Origin: CAZQSS01 sp964596405
GTDB lineage: Bacteria; Patescibacteriota; Patescibacteriia; Magasanikbacterales; UBA10003
Reading direction: 5' to 3'
DNA length: 49,447 bases
Assembly: GCA_964596405.1 (NCBI GenBank)
Contig: CAZQSS010000003.1
Location: 1 to 49,447, forward strand
Both the position numbers and the translations under genes were made by a program. Of the stretch, positions 23,159 through 30,439 are shown one piece after another. Within the stretch, counting starts at the first letter, position 1; the number at the start of each line of letters is the position of its first letter. The notes under the pieces are model-generated. The model did not search any database and was not told where the DNA came from. It saw only the letters and a list, made by a program, of their open reading frames with translations.

Positions 23159-24406
23159 ATGAAGCGAATGATGATGGGGCTGTTTGTGGCTCTGATGTTG
23201 ATTTTTTTGGCTTCACCGGCCCGGGCCGATCTCGGCCACGTGCGCAAGGTCAATTCTTTGGCTCACCGGGCCATGGGCGGCCTAGACCTCACTCTGGACA
23301 ATCAGATCCCGGCCAACGCGGCTTTGGAGCCGGACGGCTGGAATTTGTCGCTCCTGAATGTTGAGGCCGGTGGCAATGTCATGGAGTATCTGCGGAGTTC
23401 CAGTTGGTTGAACAAGACCAGCGATTTTATGGACGAAGCCGATGCCATGATTGATGGTTTGAATGAGCGACGGCCGGATATGGCAGAGATTAACAAAATG
23501 ATGGCGAATTATCGTGACTTGATGTTGCAAGGCCATTACAGCTTTACTCTGCGTTCCCGCGCTGAAGTTTTGAGCTTGAGGCTTGGCGACAGAAAACACG
23601 GCCATTTTTTGCTTGGCGCTTACGGTGAGGGCGACACCGCCTTTTTGGTGGAGGCTCCTAATCCGGACAAGACCGAGTTTAGAATCGGCATTCGCTCGGG
23701 CAAACTGGACGGTTGGGCTGATCTGGGCGCGCCGCGCGATGTGATGAAGGGGCGCGGCCACATTGATGCCGGCAGCTACCTTGGTTACGGTCACGCTTTT
23801 CAACTTTCAGAAAAAGTTGATTTGGGGGCCGGAGCCAAACTGCGTGTTTTTCACCGCTGGATTATGCCGAGCGCGATTATGAGCTTGCCGCAAGAAGTGC
23901 GGCGCAAGAGAGATCTCAAGAGTTTTCCCGAGGGTGTTGAAGTTGGCACCGGTTTTGATGTGGATTTATCCACGGTGTTAGACGCGCGCGACCGGTATTT
24001 GAATGCCAAGTTTGCTTTGGCATTGGAAAATATCGGCAGTGTCTGGTACAAAAACGGATCAGTGGCCGAAACGCCGCGGTTTTCCGTTGGCACCAGCTTT
24101 GCGCCATTCCACGCCCTGGGCCACGACAAGTTTGTCCTTGGATTGGAAATAGAAGACATGACGAGTGATGGGCCGGCTCTGCAGTTGGGTCTGCTTTACA
24201 CCATGCTCGGCAACGAGATGGTTAATATTTCACCTCGCGCCGGTTTTATCTTCAACGAAAAGACACTGTTCGGTGAATCGTCCACCATCTTCACCACCGG
24301 GTTGTCTTTCCACTTCCTTTCTTTGAATCTGGTCGGTCTTTATGAATACGATATTACTCACGGCATCTACGGTCTCGGCGCTGGCCTGGAGTGGGTATTG
24401 TTTTAA
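23159..24406 (+). CDS. Secreted beta-barrel-like protein (TraF/outer-membrane-like)
   Basis: 415 aa with a clear signal peptide (MGLFVALMLIFLASPARA, cleavage before DLG). The rest alternates short amphipathic beta strands and turns, rich in Gly and aromatic residues, and ends with a phenylalanine (EWVLF) as in outer-membrane beta barrels. The pattern resembles the conjugal-transfer TraF_2 / PorV-like barrel group; this is inference. Such a protein is unexpected in a lineage thought to lack a classical outer membrane. AAAGGAG precedes the ATG; promoter and terminator are its own. Confidence 0.65.
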   Translation: MKRMMMGLFVALMLIFLASPARADLGHVRKVNSLAHRAMGGLDLTLDNQIPANAALEPDGWNLSLLNVEAGGNVMEYLRSSSWLNKTSDFMDEADAMIDGLNERRPDMAEINKMMANYRDLMLQGHYSFTLRSRAEVLSLRLGDRKHGHFLLGAYGEGDTAFLVEAPNPDKTEFRIGIRSGKLDGWADLGAPRDVMKGRGHIDAGSYLGYGHAFQLSEKVDLGAGAKLRVFHRWIMPSAIMSLPQEVRRKRDLKSFPEGVEVGTGFDVDLSTVLDARDRYLNAKFALALENIGSVWYKNGSVAETPRFSVGTSFAPFHALGHDKFVLGLEIEDMTSDGPALQLGLLYTMLGNEMVNISPRAGFIFNEKTLFGESSTIFTTGLSFHFLSLNLVGLYEYDITHGIYGLGAGLEWVLF

Positions 24407-24425
24407 ACAATCTTTGAACTAAAAC

Positions 24426-24453
24426 GCGGTAGCCACAGGCTGCCGCTTTTTTA
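24426..24453 (+). terminator. Terminator after the 23159 gene
   Basis: GCGGTAGC pairs with GGCTGCCGC around CACA, followed by TTTTTT. Confidence 0.85.
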
Positions 24454-24465
24454 TCCACACAATTC

Positions 24466-24494
24466 TTGACAAATTATTAAATTTTGGTTATTCT
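24466..24494 (+). promoter_or_regulatory. tRNA-Lys promoter
   Basis: TTGACA (24466-24471), 17 bp, TATTCT (24489-24494), 13 bases before the mature tRNA. Confidence 0.75.
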
Positions 24495-24507
24495 ATATAT
24501 TGATTTT

Positions 24508-24583
24508 GAGCCGGTAGCTCAGCTGGTAGAGCATCTGCCTTTTAAGCAGAGGGTCCTGGGTTCAAACCCCAGCCGGCTCACCA
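24508..24583 (+). tRNA. tRNA-Lys (UUU)
   Basis: Full cloverleaf: acceptor GAGCCGG/CCGGCTC, D arm with AGCTGGTAGAGC, anticodon loop CTTTTAA (anticodon TTT), T arm with GGTTCAAACCCC. The discriminator A and the CCA end are encoded. Confidence 0.96.
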
Positions 24584-24591
24584 AAAATAAA

Positions 24592-24620
24592 AAAGCCACG
24601 AATTGCTTCGTGGCTTTATT
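24592..24620. terminator. Bidirectional terminator between tRNA-Lys and the 24625 gene
   Basis: AAAGCCACGAA pairs with TTCGTGGCTTT around TTGC. A-rich on the left and T-rich on the right, so it can act on both strands. Confidence 0.85.
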
Positions 24621-24624
24621 GTTG

Positions 24625-25176
24625 TTAGCTCTTTTTTGAGTTGAGCCATTCGTCAAACTTTTCCGGCGAGACATAGTAGCTGCGCTTCTTGCCCTGACCG
24701 TAATCCACGTGGAAGAATTCGGCAGTCTGAAAATCTGGGCTCAATGGTCTGACCAGAATTTTTGCTTCGATCAAAAGTTTCAGGTTGGTTACGATATCCG
24801 TGTTAAATTCGTCAGCCACGCCACAAGGGACATGGGTGTATAGGGCCACGGCGTTTATGTGCTTCATACTGTGTGCTTTTTGGATTTCTTTTAGGAGACT
24901 CCCGACTTCATCCGTTTGTCGGTTAAAAGTGCGTGGTCGTGAAATCCACAGAGCGCCGCCGTTGCGGGTCAAGAGATGTATGCGATGGCGGTTGGGGTTG
25001 CTGGGGCAAAGGCCGGCGTGGGTAGTGAAGAGATCGTACAGCTGGTCGCCGTCAGCACAGGCCACCATGATGACACCGTTCCGGTAATCAAGCTGATAGC
25101 CTCGCGGTGGTTGCAAGATATCCTGCTTTTTCAGTTCCTTGATGATTCGCAGTTCTGCTTTGGTGAGCTCGCGCAT
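24625..25176 (-). CDS. Unknown protein, 183 aa
   Basis: Not recognised. Start MRELTKAELRIIKELKKQD is chosen because AGGAGG lies directly upstream (plus-strand CCTCC at 25181-25185); a longer ORF to 25227 reads through the promoter. The N-terminus may form a helical DNA- or protein-binding segment. The middle (VACADGDQLYDLFTTHAG and AVALYTHVPCGVADEF) has a nucleotide-fold feel but no clear motif. It ends with DYGQGKKRSYYVSPEKFDEWLNSKKS. It is a single-gene unit of the Shine-Dalgarno set. Confidence 0.72.
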   Translation of the reverse strand: MRELTKAELRIIKELKKQDILQPPRGYQLDYRNGVIMVACADGDQLYDLFTTHAGLCPSNPNRHRIHLLTRNGGALWISRPRTFNRQTDEVGSLLKEIQKAHSMKHINAVALYTHVPCGVADEFNTDIVTNLKLLIEAKILVRPLSPDFQTAEFFHVDYGQGKKRSYYVSPEKFDEWLNSKKS

Positions 25177-25217
25177 CGGGCCTCCTTGTGTTGAGTGGGT
25201 TGATAAAGAGCGCATTA

Positions 25218-25268
25218 AGTATAGCACATTTAAGCCCGGTTGTCAAGTCCCGTGTTTTTCGCTATAAT
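25218..25268. promoter_or_regulatory. Divergent promoters sharing one -35 region
   Basis: Minus strand: TTGACA (25241-25246), 17 bp, TATACT (25218-25223), for the 25176 gene. Plus strand: TTGTCA (25240-25245), 17 bp, TATAAT (25263-25268), for the translin-like gene. Because TTGACA and TGTCAA are reverse complements, one heptamer TTGTCAA serves both directions, so the two promoters must compete. Confidence 0.75.
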
Positions 25269-25269
25269 G

Positions 25270-25363
25270 ACAACACAGATACACAGATTTGATGTGAATA
25301 TTACAGATCACAGATCTGTGATCTGTGCGAATTTATAAGATTTTATTTAATCTGTGTTTATTT
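25270..25363 (+). repeat. CACAGAT leader repeat, copy B (translin-like gene)
   Basis: Arms ACACAGATACACAGATTTGAT and TTTAATCTGTGTTTATTT flank a perfect central palindrome ACAGATCACAGATCTGTGAT-type core. Same orientation and position relative to the start codon as copy A before clpB. Confidence 0.7.
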
Positions 25364-25936
25364 ATGTTGGATACTAAGTTTTTTAAGAAGATTCAGGCGG
25401 ATTATAACCAGACCGACAAAGAGCGGCGGGAGGTGCAAAAAGTTTCGGGTGACGCTCTGCACGCGGCCAAGCGGGCGATTTTTGATTTGCACCGCGGCGA
25501 TGTTAAATCCGCCAAGGCCACGTTAAAAGAATCGCTGGCCGGATTGGTGAATGCGGATAAAATTTACGTTAAAAAATCAGCTGATGACGAAGGTATTTAC
25601 CGAGCCGCTTTGGAGGAATATGTGGAGGCCGAATTGTTTCGCCAGTTCGTGGAAAAAGAAACCGTGGGCGAAGTTAGAGGCATTAAAGTCGGCATTGAAA
25701 CTTATTTGGGCGGATTGACGGATTTGGTGGGCGAGATTTTGCGTTTTGCCGTCAAGCAGGCCACCGAGCGTCACCACAAAGAATTAGTTTATGCCGGCGA
25801 GACCGCGGAAGATATTATGTCGGTGCTGGTCGGTTTTAATTTTACCGGCTACCTGCGCACTAAAAATGATCAGGCCAAATCATCCAAACGGAAATTGGAA
25901 GAAATGCTTTACGAAGTGTCATTGAGGAGTAAATAA
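25364..25936 (+). CDS. Translin-family protein
   Basis: 190 aa, all-helical, starting MLDTKFFKKIQADYNQTDKER. Translin-family features: the N-terminal REVQKVSGDALHAAKRAIFDLHRGD helix pair, YVEAELFRQFVEKE, ETYLGGLTDLVGEILR, and the C-terminal GYLRTKNDQAKSSKRKLEEMLYEV segment. Translins bind single-stranded RNA/DNA and in eukaryotes form octamers with TRAX. Whether it has the TRAX-type catalytic acidic residues is unclear. Start at 25364 is preferred because the earlier in-frame codons lie in the leader repeat. A glycosyltransferase follows after ten bases. Confidence 0.78.
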   Translation: MLDTKFFKKIQADYNQTDKERREVQKVSGDALHAAKRAIFDLHRGDVKSAKATLKESLAGLVNADKIYVKKSADDEGIYRAALEEYVEAELFRQFVEKETVGEVRGIKVGIETYLGGLTDLVGEILRFAVKQATERHHKELVYAGETAEDIMSVLVGFNFTGYLRTKNDQAKSSKRKLEEMLYEVSLRSK

Positions 25937-25946
25937 TATAAAAACT

Positions 25947-26621
25947 ATGTCAGTGGCGGCGATTATCCCGGCGCACAATGAAGAAAAAACCATCGGCAAT
26001 TTAGTTAATGCCCTAAAAAATTCAGGGCTTTTTTCACAAATAGTGGTAGTGAGCGACGGCTCGACCGATCGCACCGCTCATTTGGCCGAAAACGCCGGCG
26101 CCAAGGTAATTATTTTGCCGGAGAATTTGGGCAAGGGCGGAGCCATGACCGTGGGCATGGCGGCGACGACCGAACCGATTGTTTTATTTTTTGACGCGGA
26201 CATCTCGGGCGCTCAGAGTAAACATTTTAGCGCTCTGATTGATCCGATAAAAAATAACGAAGCGGATATGGTCATCGGCATTCGGCCGGAGTTGGCGGAA
26301 TTGTACAAATTTAACGGCGATATTCCGGTTTTGAGTGGCCAGCGGGCCATGCGGCGCGAAGTTTTTGAACAGGTGCCGGAAAAATTGCGCAAAGGCTATC
26401 AGATTGAAGAAGCGTTGAATTATTATTGCAAAACAAACAATCAGCGGACCAAACTTGTGGTTTTAGATGGTTTAACTCATTTGCAGAAAATTCCTAAAAC
26501 TAATTTGGCCAAAGGCATTTTTGGTTATGTCAAAATGGCGCTGGCCGTCATTAAAATATATATAATAGTCAGAATTATCGGCAAAATCTCTGCTCCTATT
26601 CGCGCGAATAGGAGGAGATAA
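25947..26621 (+). CDS. Glycosyltransferase family 2, dolichyl-phosphate-sugar-synthase-like
   Basis: 224 aa starting MSVAAIIPAHNEEKTIGNLV, with VVSDGSTDRT and the metal-binding DAD at FFDADISGAQ. Cytoplasmic GT-A domain; a short hydrophobic segment near the C-terminus (MALAVIKIYIIVRIIGKI). The last residues (SAPIRANRRR) and the stop are read from the palindromic repeat at 26589-26618, so the natural C-terminus may have been truncated or altered by that insertion. Confidence 0.88.
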   Translation: MSVAAIIPAHNEEKTIGNLVNALKNSGLFSQIVVVSDGSTDRTAHLAENAGAKVIILPENLGKGGAMTVGMAATTEPIVLFFDADISGAQSKHFSALIDPIKNNEADMVIGIRPELAELYKFNGDIPVLSGQRAMRREVFEQVPEKLRKGYQIEEALNYYCKTNNQRTKLVVLDGLTHLQKIPKTNLAKGIFGYVKMALAVIKIYIIVRIIGKISAPIRANRRR

Positions 26622-26672
26622 CTATTCTACCATTCGTGCGCCTGCCTGCCGGCAGGAATAAGAGAATACTAA
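26589..26672 (+). repeat. Palindrome related to the IS ends, overlapping the 25947 gene
   Basis: TCTGCTCCTATTCGCGCGA (26589-26607) equals the inverted right end of the IS at 9701-9719. It continues as a perfect palindrome CTCCTATTCGCGCGAATAGGAG, then AACTATTCT..CATTCGTGCG, which matches sequence just outside the IS right end. A CCTGCCTGCCGGCAGG palindrome (26641-26656) is embedded. Confidence 0.75.
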
Positions 26673-26682
26673 AGCGAGGGTT

Positions 26683-27999
26683 ATGATAAAATTTTGGTTG
26701 CGAAAATTTATTCCCGAAAGAATTATCAGCTTTTACCATTTTTGTTTGGCCAAACTGGCGGCTTTGGTTTATGGTTATCCGTCGCGCCGGCTCACGGTGG
26801 TTGGTATTACGGGCACGGGCGGCAAATCCAGCACCGCTTACATTTTAGCCAAGATTTTAGAGGCAGCGGGACTGAAGGTCGGCGTCACTTCTACTTTTTT
26901 CTTTAAAGTAGGGGATTGGGAAAAATTGAACGACAAAAAAATGACCATGCTGGGTCGTTTTGAGACTCAAAGATTTTTGCGGCGGATGGTTAATGCCGGC
27001 TGTCAGGTGGCGATTATTGAAACTTCGTCTCAAGGTATTATGCAGCACCGCCATTTGGATATTGATTATGATGTGGCCGTGCTGACGAATTTATATCCGG
27101 AGCATTTGGAAGCCCACGGCGGATTTGAAAATTATAAAAATGCCAAAGGCAAGTTGTTTGAAATTTTGAGTAAAACTAAAATAAAGAAATTTGTTAAATT
27201 CCCCAAAACGATTATCGTCAACGGTGACGATGAACACGCGCCATACTTTTTATCTTTTCCGGCCGGTCGAAAAATTGTTTTTGGTTTAAAGTCTGTCAGC
27301 GTCCCCGGCGCAGAAACTGTTGTGGCCACCGAACCCAGTATTCAGGCCGCCGGCATTAGTTTTAAAACAGGGGAGGCGACCATTATTTCATCACTTCTGA
27401 CAAAATTTAATTTATATAATGTTCTCTGCGCCGGCGTCATCGCTCACGTCCTGGGTTTGGATTGGCAAAAAATTAAAAACGCGGTGGCGGTTATAAAAAG
27501 TGTGCCCGGCCGGTTTGAGTTTATTGAAAATGGACAGCCTTTTAAAATAATGATTGATTACGCTTTTGAGCCTCATGCCATGACCGGTCTTTACGAGCTG
27601 GCTAAAATAATTCCGCATGGCCGCATTATTCATGTTTTGGGTTCAGCCGGCGGCGGCCGGGACCAGGCGCGGCGTCCGATTTTGGGCAATTTGGCGGGCA
27701 AAAACGCCGATTACGTGGTGATTACCAATGAAGATCCGTACGATGACGATCCGGAGCAGATTATCAAAGAAGTGGCCGCCGGGGCGCGGGCGGCCGGCAA
27801 AATTGAAGGGCAGAATTTGTTTTTGATTTCTGACAGGCGCGGCGGCATCCAGAAGGCCTTATCTTTGGCCCAGCCGAATGATTTGGTCCTTATTACCGGC
27901 AAGGGTTCGGAACAAGCGATATGTATTAAGAATGGTCAGAAGATTTCTTGGGATGATAGACAAGTCGTGAAAGAAATACTTTCTAAAGTTGATTTTTAA
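26683..27999 (+). CDS. Mur ligase family protein (MurE-like)
   Basis: 438 aa. ATP-binding loop VGITGTGGKSSTAYILAKIL near residue 40-60; the central domain has AIIETSSQGIMQHRH and TNLYPEHLEAHGG (catalytic Glu/His region); the C-terminal domain has DYAFEPHAMTGLYE and VLGSAGGGRDQARRP, then TNEDPYDDDPEQI, as in UDP-MurNAc-tripeptide ligases. It lacks most of the N-terminal uridine-binding domain of MurE, so the substrate may differ. Likely role: adding an amino acid to a cell-wall precursor in the cytoplasm. Confidence 0.85.
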   Translation: MIKFWLRKFIPERIISFYHFCLAKLAALVYGYPSRRLTVVGITGTGGKSSTAYILAKILEAAGLKVGVTSTFFFKVGDWEKLNDKKMTMLGRFETQRFLRRMVNAGCQVAIIETSSQGIMQHRHLDIDYDVAVLTNLYPEHLEAHGGFENYKNAKGKLFEILSKTKIKKFVKFPKTIIVNGDDEHAPYFLSFPAGRKIVFGLKSVSVPGAETVVATEPSIQAAGISFKTGEATIISSLLTKFNLYNVLCAGVIAHVLGLDWQKIKNAVAVIKSVPGRFEFIENGQPFKIMIDYAFEPHAMTGLYELAKIIPHGRIIHVLGSAGGGRDQARRPILGNLAGKNADYVVITNEDPYDDDPEQIIKEVAAGARAAGKIEGQNLFLISDRRGGIQKALSLAQPNDLVLITGKGSEQAICIKNGQKISWDDRQVVKEILSKVDF

Positions 28000-28109
28000 T
28001 GTCAAATTTCCAATGTCAAATGTCAAATCAAATCCAAATGTCAAAAATTTGAAATTTGGGCTTTGAACTTGATTGGAAATTGGGAATTTGGATTTTGAAA
28101 TTTTAAACT
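28000..28109. repeat. Degenerate AATTTCCAATGTCAAAT repeat tract
   Basis: Repeated words CAAATTTCC, ATGTCAAAT and inverted AAATTGGGAATTTGG fill the gap between two genes. Related TTCCAATTTCC units are inside the O-antigen ligase-like gene. Confidence 0.68.
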
Positions 28110-28736
28110 ATGATTATCAATCTAAAAGACGGCGAAAAAGTGGTAAAAATTTTTCGGCACAGTCACGCAATCAGTTTGGGATATTATTTTTTGATTTTTA
28201 TTTTTATCGTGGCGCCGTTCTTTTTTATGTTTTTACTTTTTTCTTGGGGCAACTGGGGAGTGGCGTTCTTTTCGGCCGGTTTGACTTTAGGTCTTTATCT
28301 TTTGCTTCGGGTTATCTATTTTAGATATAATAACGCCCTGGTGGTTTCTAACGAACGGGTGGTGGTCGTGGGACGCCACGGTTGGTGGCATAAAACATTA
28401 TTGGAATTGGGGCACGATAATATCGTTAATGTTTCATACCGGATAAAAGGATTTTTTCCGACTGTTTTTCGTTATGGTCGGGTGACAGTTCAGACGGCGC
28501 GGGGTGGCGCGGATTTGGAATTTGACCGGCTGGCCAAACCGCACGCTGTGAGTGAACTGATTAATCACACAAGAGGGGAGTTTGTTCATTCAAAACAGCA
28601 ACGTTTGGGTGGCGCCAATTCGGCCCTGTCGGTTATTGAAAAATTGAATTTTTTGACCCCGGAAGATTTGAGGGTTGTAAAGAACGTAATTGACCAAAAG
28701 TTAAGAGAGAATAACGGCAAAAGCGGCATTGCCTAG
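28110..28736 (+). CDS. Membrane-anchored bacterial PH-domain protein (YdbS-like)
   Basis: 208 aa. Two hydrophobic helices (YYFLIFIFIVAPFFFMFLLFSW and VAFFSAGLTLGLYLLLRVIYF), then a beta-rich domain (NNALVVSNERVVVVGRHGWWHKTLLELGHDNI). This is the usual bPH_2 pattern in which the PH fold follows a TM hairpin. Function in bacteria is poorly known; membrane association is clear. Its 3' end overlaps the next promoter. Confidence 0.75.
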   Translation: MIINLKDGEKVVKIFRHSHAISLGYYFLIFIFIVAPFFFMFLLFSWGNWGVAFFSAGLTLGLYLLLRVIYFRYNNALVVSNERVVVVGRHGWWHKTLLELGHDNIVNVSYRIKGFFPTVFRYGRVTVQTARGGADLEFDRLAKPHAVSELINHTRGEFVHSKQQRLGGANSALSVIEKLNFLTPEDLRVVKNVIDQKLRENNGKSGIA

Positions 28737-28757
28737 CCGTTTGATAAGTGGTATAAT
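28729..28757 (+). promoter_or_regulatory. Promoter of the FtsL-like gene
   Basis: TTGCCT (28729-28734), 17 bp, TATAAT (28752-28757). The ATG at 28768 is ten bases beyond the -10 box, so the leader would be a few bases at most. Confidence 0.7.
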
Positions 28758-28767
28758 ATTTTTGATT

Positions 28768-29166
28768 ATGCCCCGCAATTCTTTGGCAAAAAGAATTTTA
28801 AGTAGCCGCCTTTTTTTGGTAGTATTGGCGGGGATTTTATTGCTGTTCGTGGTTGGTTTCTTTCGGGCTTTTTGGCAGGATAGGCAGATTAGAAAAGAGA
28901 TTGCTCAATTGGAGCAGGTCAGAAAACAATATGAAGAAGGTAAAATAAAAATGACCGATCGTTTAAAAGAAGCGGAAAGCCCGGCTTTTCTTGAAAAACA
29001 GGCCAGAATTTACGGTGGGTTGATTAAGCCCGAAGAAAAATCAGTGATGATTTTGGAAGCGGCAAAAAAAGTCGCCACCTCTTCACCTCAAGACGCAAAT
29101 GATTCCGCGCAGCAGGCAGCCAATTACAAGCTTTGGTGGCAATATTTCTTTAAATCTAAAAATTAA
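28768..29166 (+). CDS. Septum formation initiator, FtsL/DivIC-like
   Basis: 132 aa, bitopic. One TM helix near residues 17-37 (LFLVVLAGILLLFVVGFFRAFW) followed by a coiled coil (RKEIAQLEQVRKQYEEGKIKM) and EKQARIYGGLIKPEEKSVM, the family's arrangement. In model bacteria these proteins link FtsQ/DivIB and the septal synthase. An upstream in-frame start at 28729 is rejected because it lies in the -35 box. Confidence 0.8.
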   Translation: MPRNSLAKRILSSRLFLVVLAGILLLFVVGFFRAFWQDRQIRKEIAQLEQVRKQYEEGKIKMTDRLKEAESPAFLEKQARIYGGLIKPEEKSVMILEAAKKVATSSPQDANDSAQQAANYKLWWQYFFKSKN

Positions 29167-29195
29167 TTAATTTTTTTATTTACTTTTTTAATAAT

Positions 29196-30140
29196 ATGGA
29201 TCAGTTGGAAGAAAACAATAAAGTAGGGGAAAATAAAGGTAAAAAAATGTTTTACTGGGGTTTGGGCGTTGGCGCGCTTGTCATCGTTTTATTGACGGTG
29301 GTGGCATTTTCTTATCGGGCGCTCAGCCAGCTGAATATGGACAAAACAACTTTATTTATTGCCAATGCGCTTGGCTTGCCGGCCGGTTTTGTCAACGGCG
29401 ACAGGGTTCTTTATTCCGATTTTGCCGAAGACGTGCCGGCGGTCAAACGGTTCTATGAATCCCAAAAAGATAAGAATCCTGAAGCCGTTGTTCCATCCGA
29501 AGAAGAAATCAAAAAAAGCGTGTGGGACAGGTTGGTTAAACAGGCCGTCATGGAAAAATTGGCCGATCAAAATAATTTGCGGGTTACCAGCAAAGAAATT
29601 GACGATGAATACGGAAAATTTGTAGAAAGTGTCGGCTCGGCGGAAAAAGCCACTCAAACGGTTAGTGACTCTTACGGCTGGACCGCGGAACAGTTTAAAG
29701 AAAGAATCATCAAACAATTTTTATTGCAGGAAAAAGTGGCCAGCGCCACCAGTACGACTAAATTTTTAGACGAGGGTATTAAAACAAAAGCTGAACAGGT
29801 TTTAGCCGCGGCGCGCGAAGGCAAACAATCGTTTGAAGATTTGGCCAAGCAATATGGCGAAGACGGAACAAAAGAAAAGGGCGGTGATTTGGGTTGGTTT
29901 GGCCAAGGTGCCATGATTCCGGATTTTGAAGAGGCGGTGGCTAAAATGGAACCAGGGCAGATTAGCGACTTAGTAAAAACTCAGTTTGGGTATCATGTTA
30001 TCAAACTGGTTGAGAAAAAAATGGAAAAAAGCGAACAAAAGTGGCGCGCCAGTCACATTCTGATTCGTAGTTTGCCTTTTGAACAATATCTGGAAGCCTT
30101 GGTTAAGAAGGCTTCAATTTGGAAGTGGATTAAGATGTAA
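29196..30140 (+). CDS. Membrane-anchored peptidyl-prolyl isomerase (PpiC/PrsA/SurA-like)
   Basis: 314 aa. N-terminal TM anchor (MFYWGLGVGALVIVLLTVVAFSY), then a SurA-N-like helical chaperone region (SVWDRLVKQAVMEKLADQNNLRVTSKEIDDEYGKF), then a parvulin rotamase domain with GKQSFEDLAKQYGEDGTKEKGGDLGWFGQGAM and PGQISDLVKTQFGYHVIKL. Likely folds secreted proteins outside the membrane. It lies 29 bases after the FtsL-like gene. Confidence 0.88.
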   Translation: MDQLEENNKVGENKGKKMFYWGLGVGALVIVLLTVVAFSYRALSQLNMDKTTLFIANALGLPAGFVNGDRVLYSDFAEDVPAVKRFYESQKDKNPEAVVPSEEEIKKSVWDRLVKQAVMEKLADQNNLRVTSKEIDDEYGKFVESVGSAEKATQTVSDSYGWTAEQFKERIIKQFLLQEKVASATSTTKFLDEGIKTKAEQVLAAAREGKQSFEDLAKQYGEDGTKEKGGDLGWFGQGAMIPDFEEAVAKMEPGQISDLVKTQFGYHVIKLVEKKMEKSEQKWRASHILIRSLPFEQYLEALVKKASIWKWIKM

Positions 30141-30166
30141 TTTGATCCCGCCGCGAGGCGGGTTGG

Positions 30167-30237
30167 GCGGGTATAGTACAATGGTAGTATATGACCTTCC
30201 CAAGGTCGAGACACGGGTTCGATTCCCGTTACCCGCT
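30167..30237 (+). tRNA. tRNA-Gly (CCC)
   Basis: Acceptor GCGGGTA/TACCCGC, anticodon stem TGACC/GGTCG with loop TTCCCAA (anticodon CCC), T arm ACGGGTTCGATTCCCGT. No CCA is encoded. It is preceded by a short CCCGCC/GGCGGG palindrome. Confidence 0.93.
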
Positions 30238-30253
30238 TTGATAAGATTCTTGT

Positions 30254-30329
30254 GCCGACCTAGCTCAACTGGTAGAGCAACGGTATCGTAAACCGTAGGT
30301 TGTGGGTTCAAGTCCCACGGTCGGCTCCA
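30254..30329 (+). tRNA. tRNA-Thr (CGU)
   Basis: Acceptor GCCGACC/GGTCGGC, D arm AGCTCAACTGGTAGAGC, anticodon loop ATCGTAA (anticodon CGT), T arm TGTGGGTTCAAGTCCCACG. CCA is encoded at 30327-30329. It lies 16 bases after tRNA-Gly. Confidence 0.95.
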
Positions 30330-30377
30330 TTCTCCGCGCAAGCGGAGAATGTCCTCCGAAGCTTTAGCGTAGGAGGA
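30329..30377 (+). repeat. Twin hairpin after tRNA-Thr
   Basis: ATTCTCCGC-GCAA-GCGGAGAAT, then GTCCTCC ... GGAGGAC around GAAGCTTTAGCGTA. It could process or end the tRNA transcript but lacks a T-run. Same two-stem layout as other repeats in the window. Confidence 0.65.
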
Positions 30378-30439
30378 CAAAATGACCTTTCGAACAAAAA
30401 ATTATTGCTTCGAATGGCAAGCCATAAATTCACAAGTCA

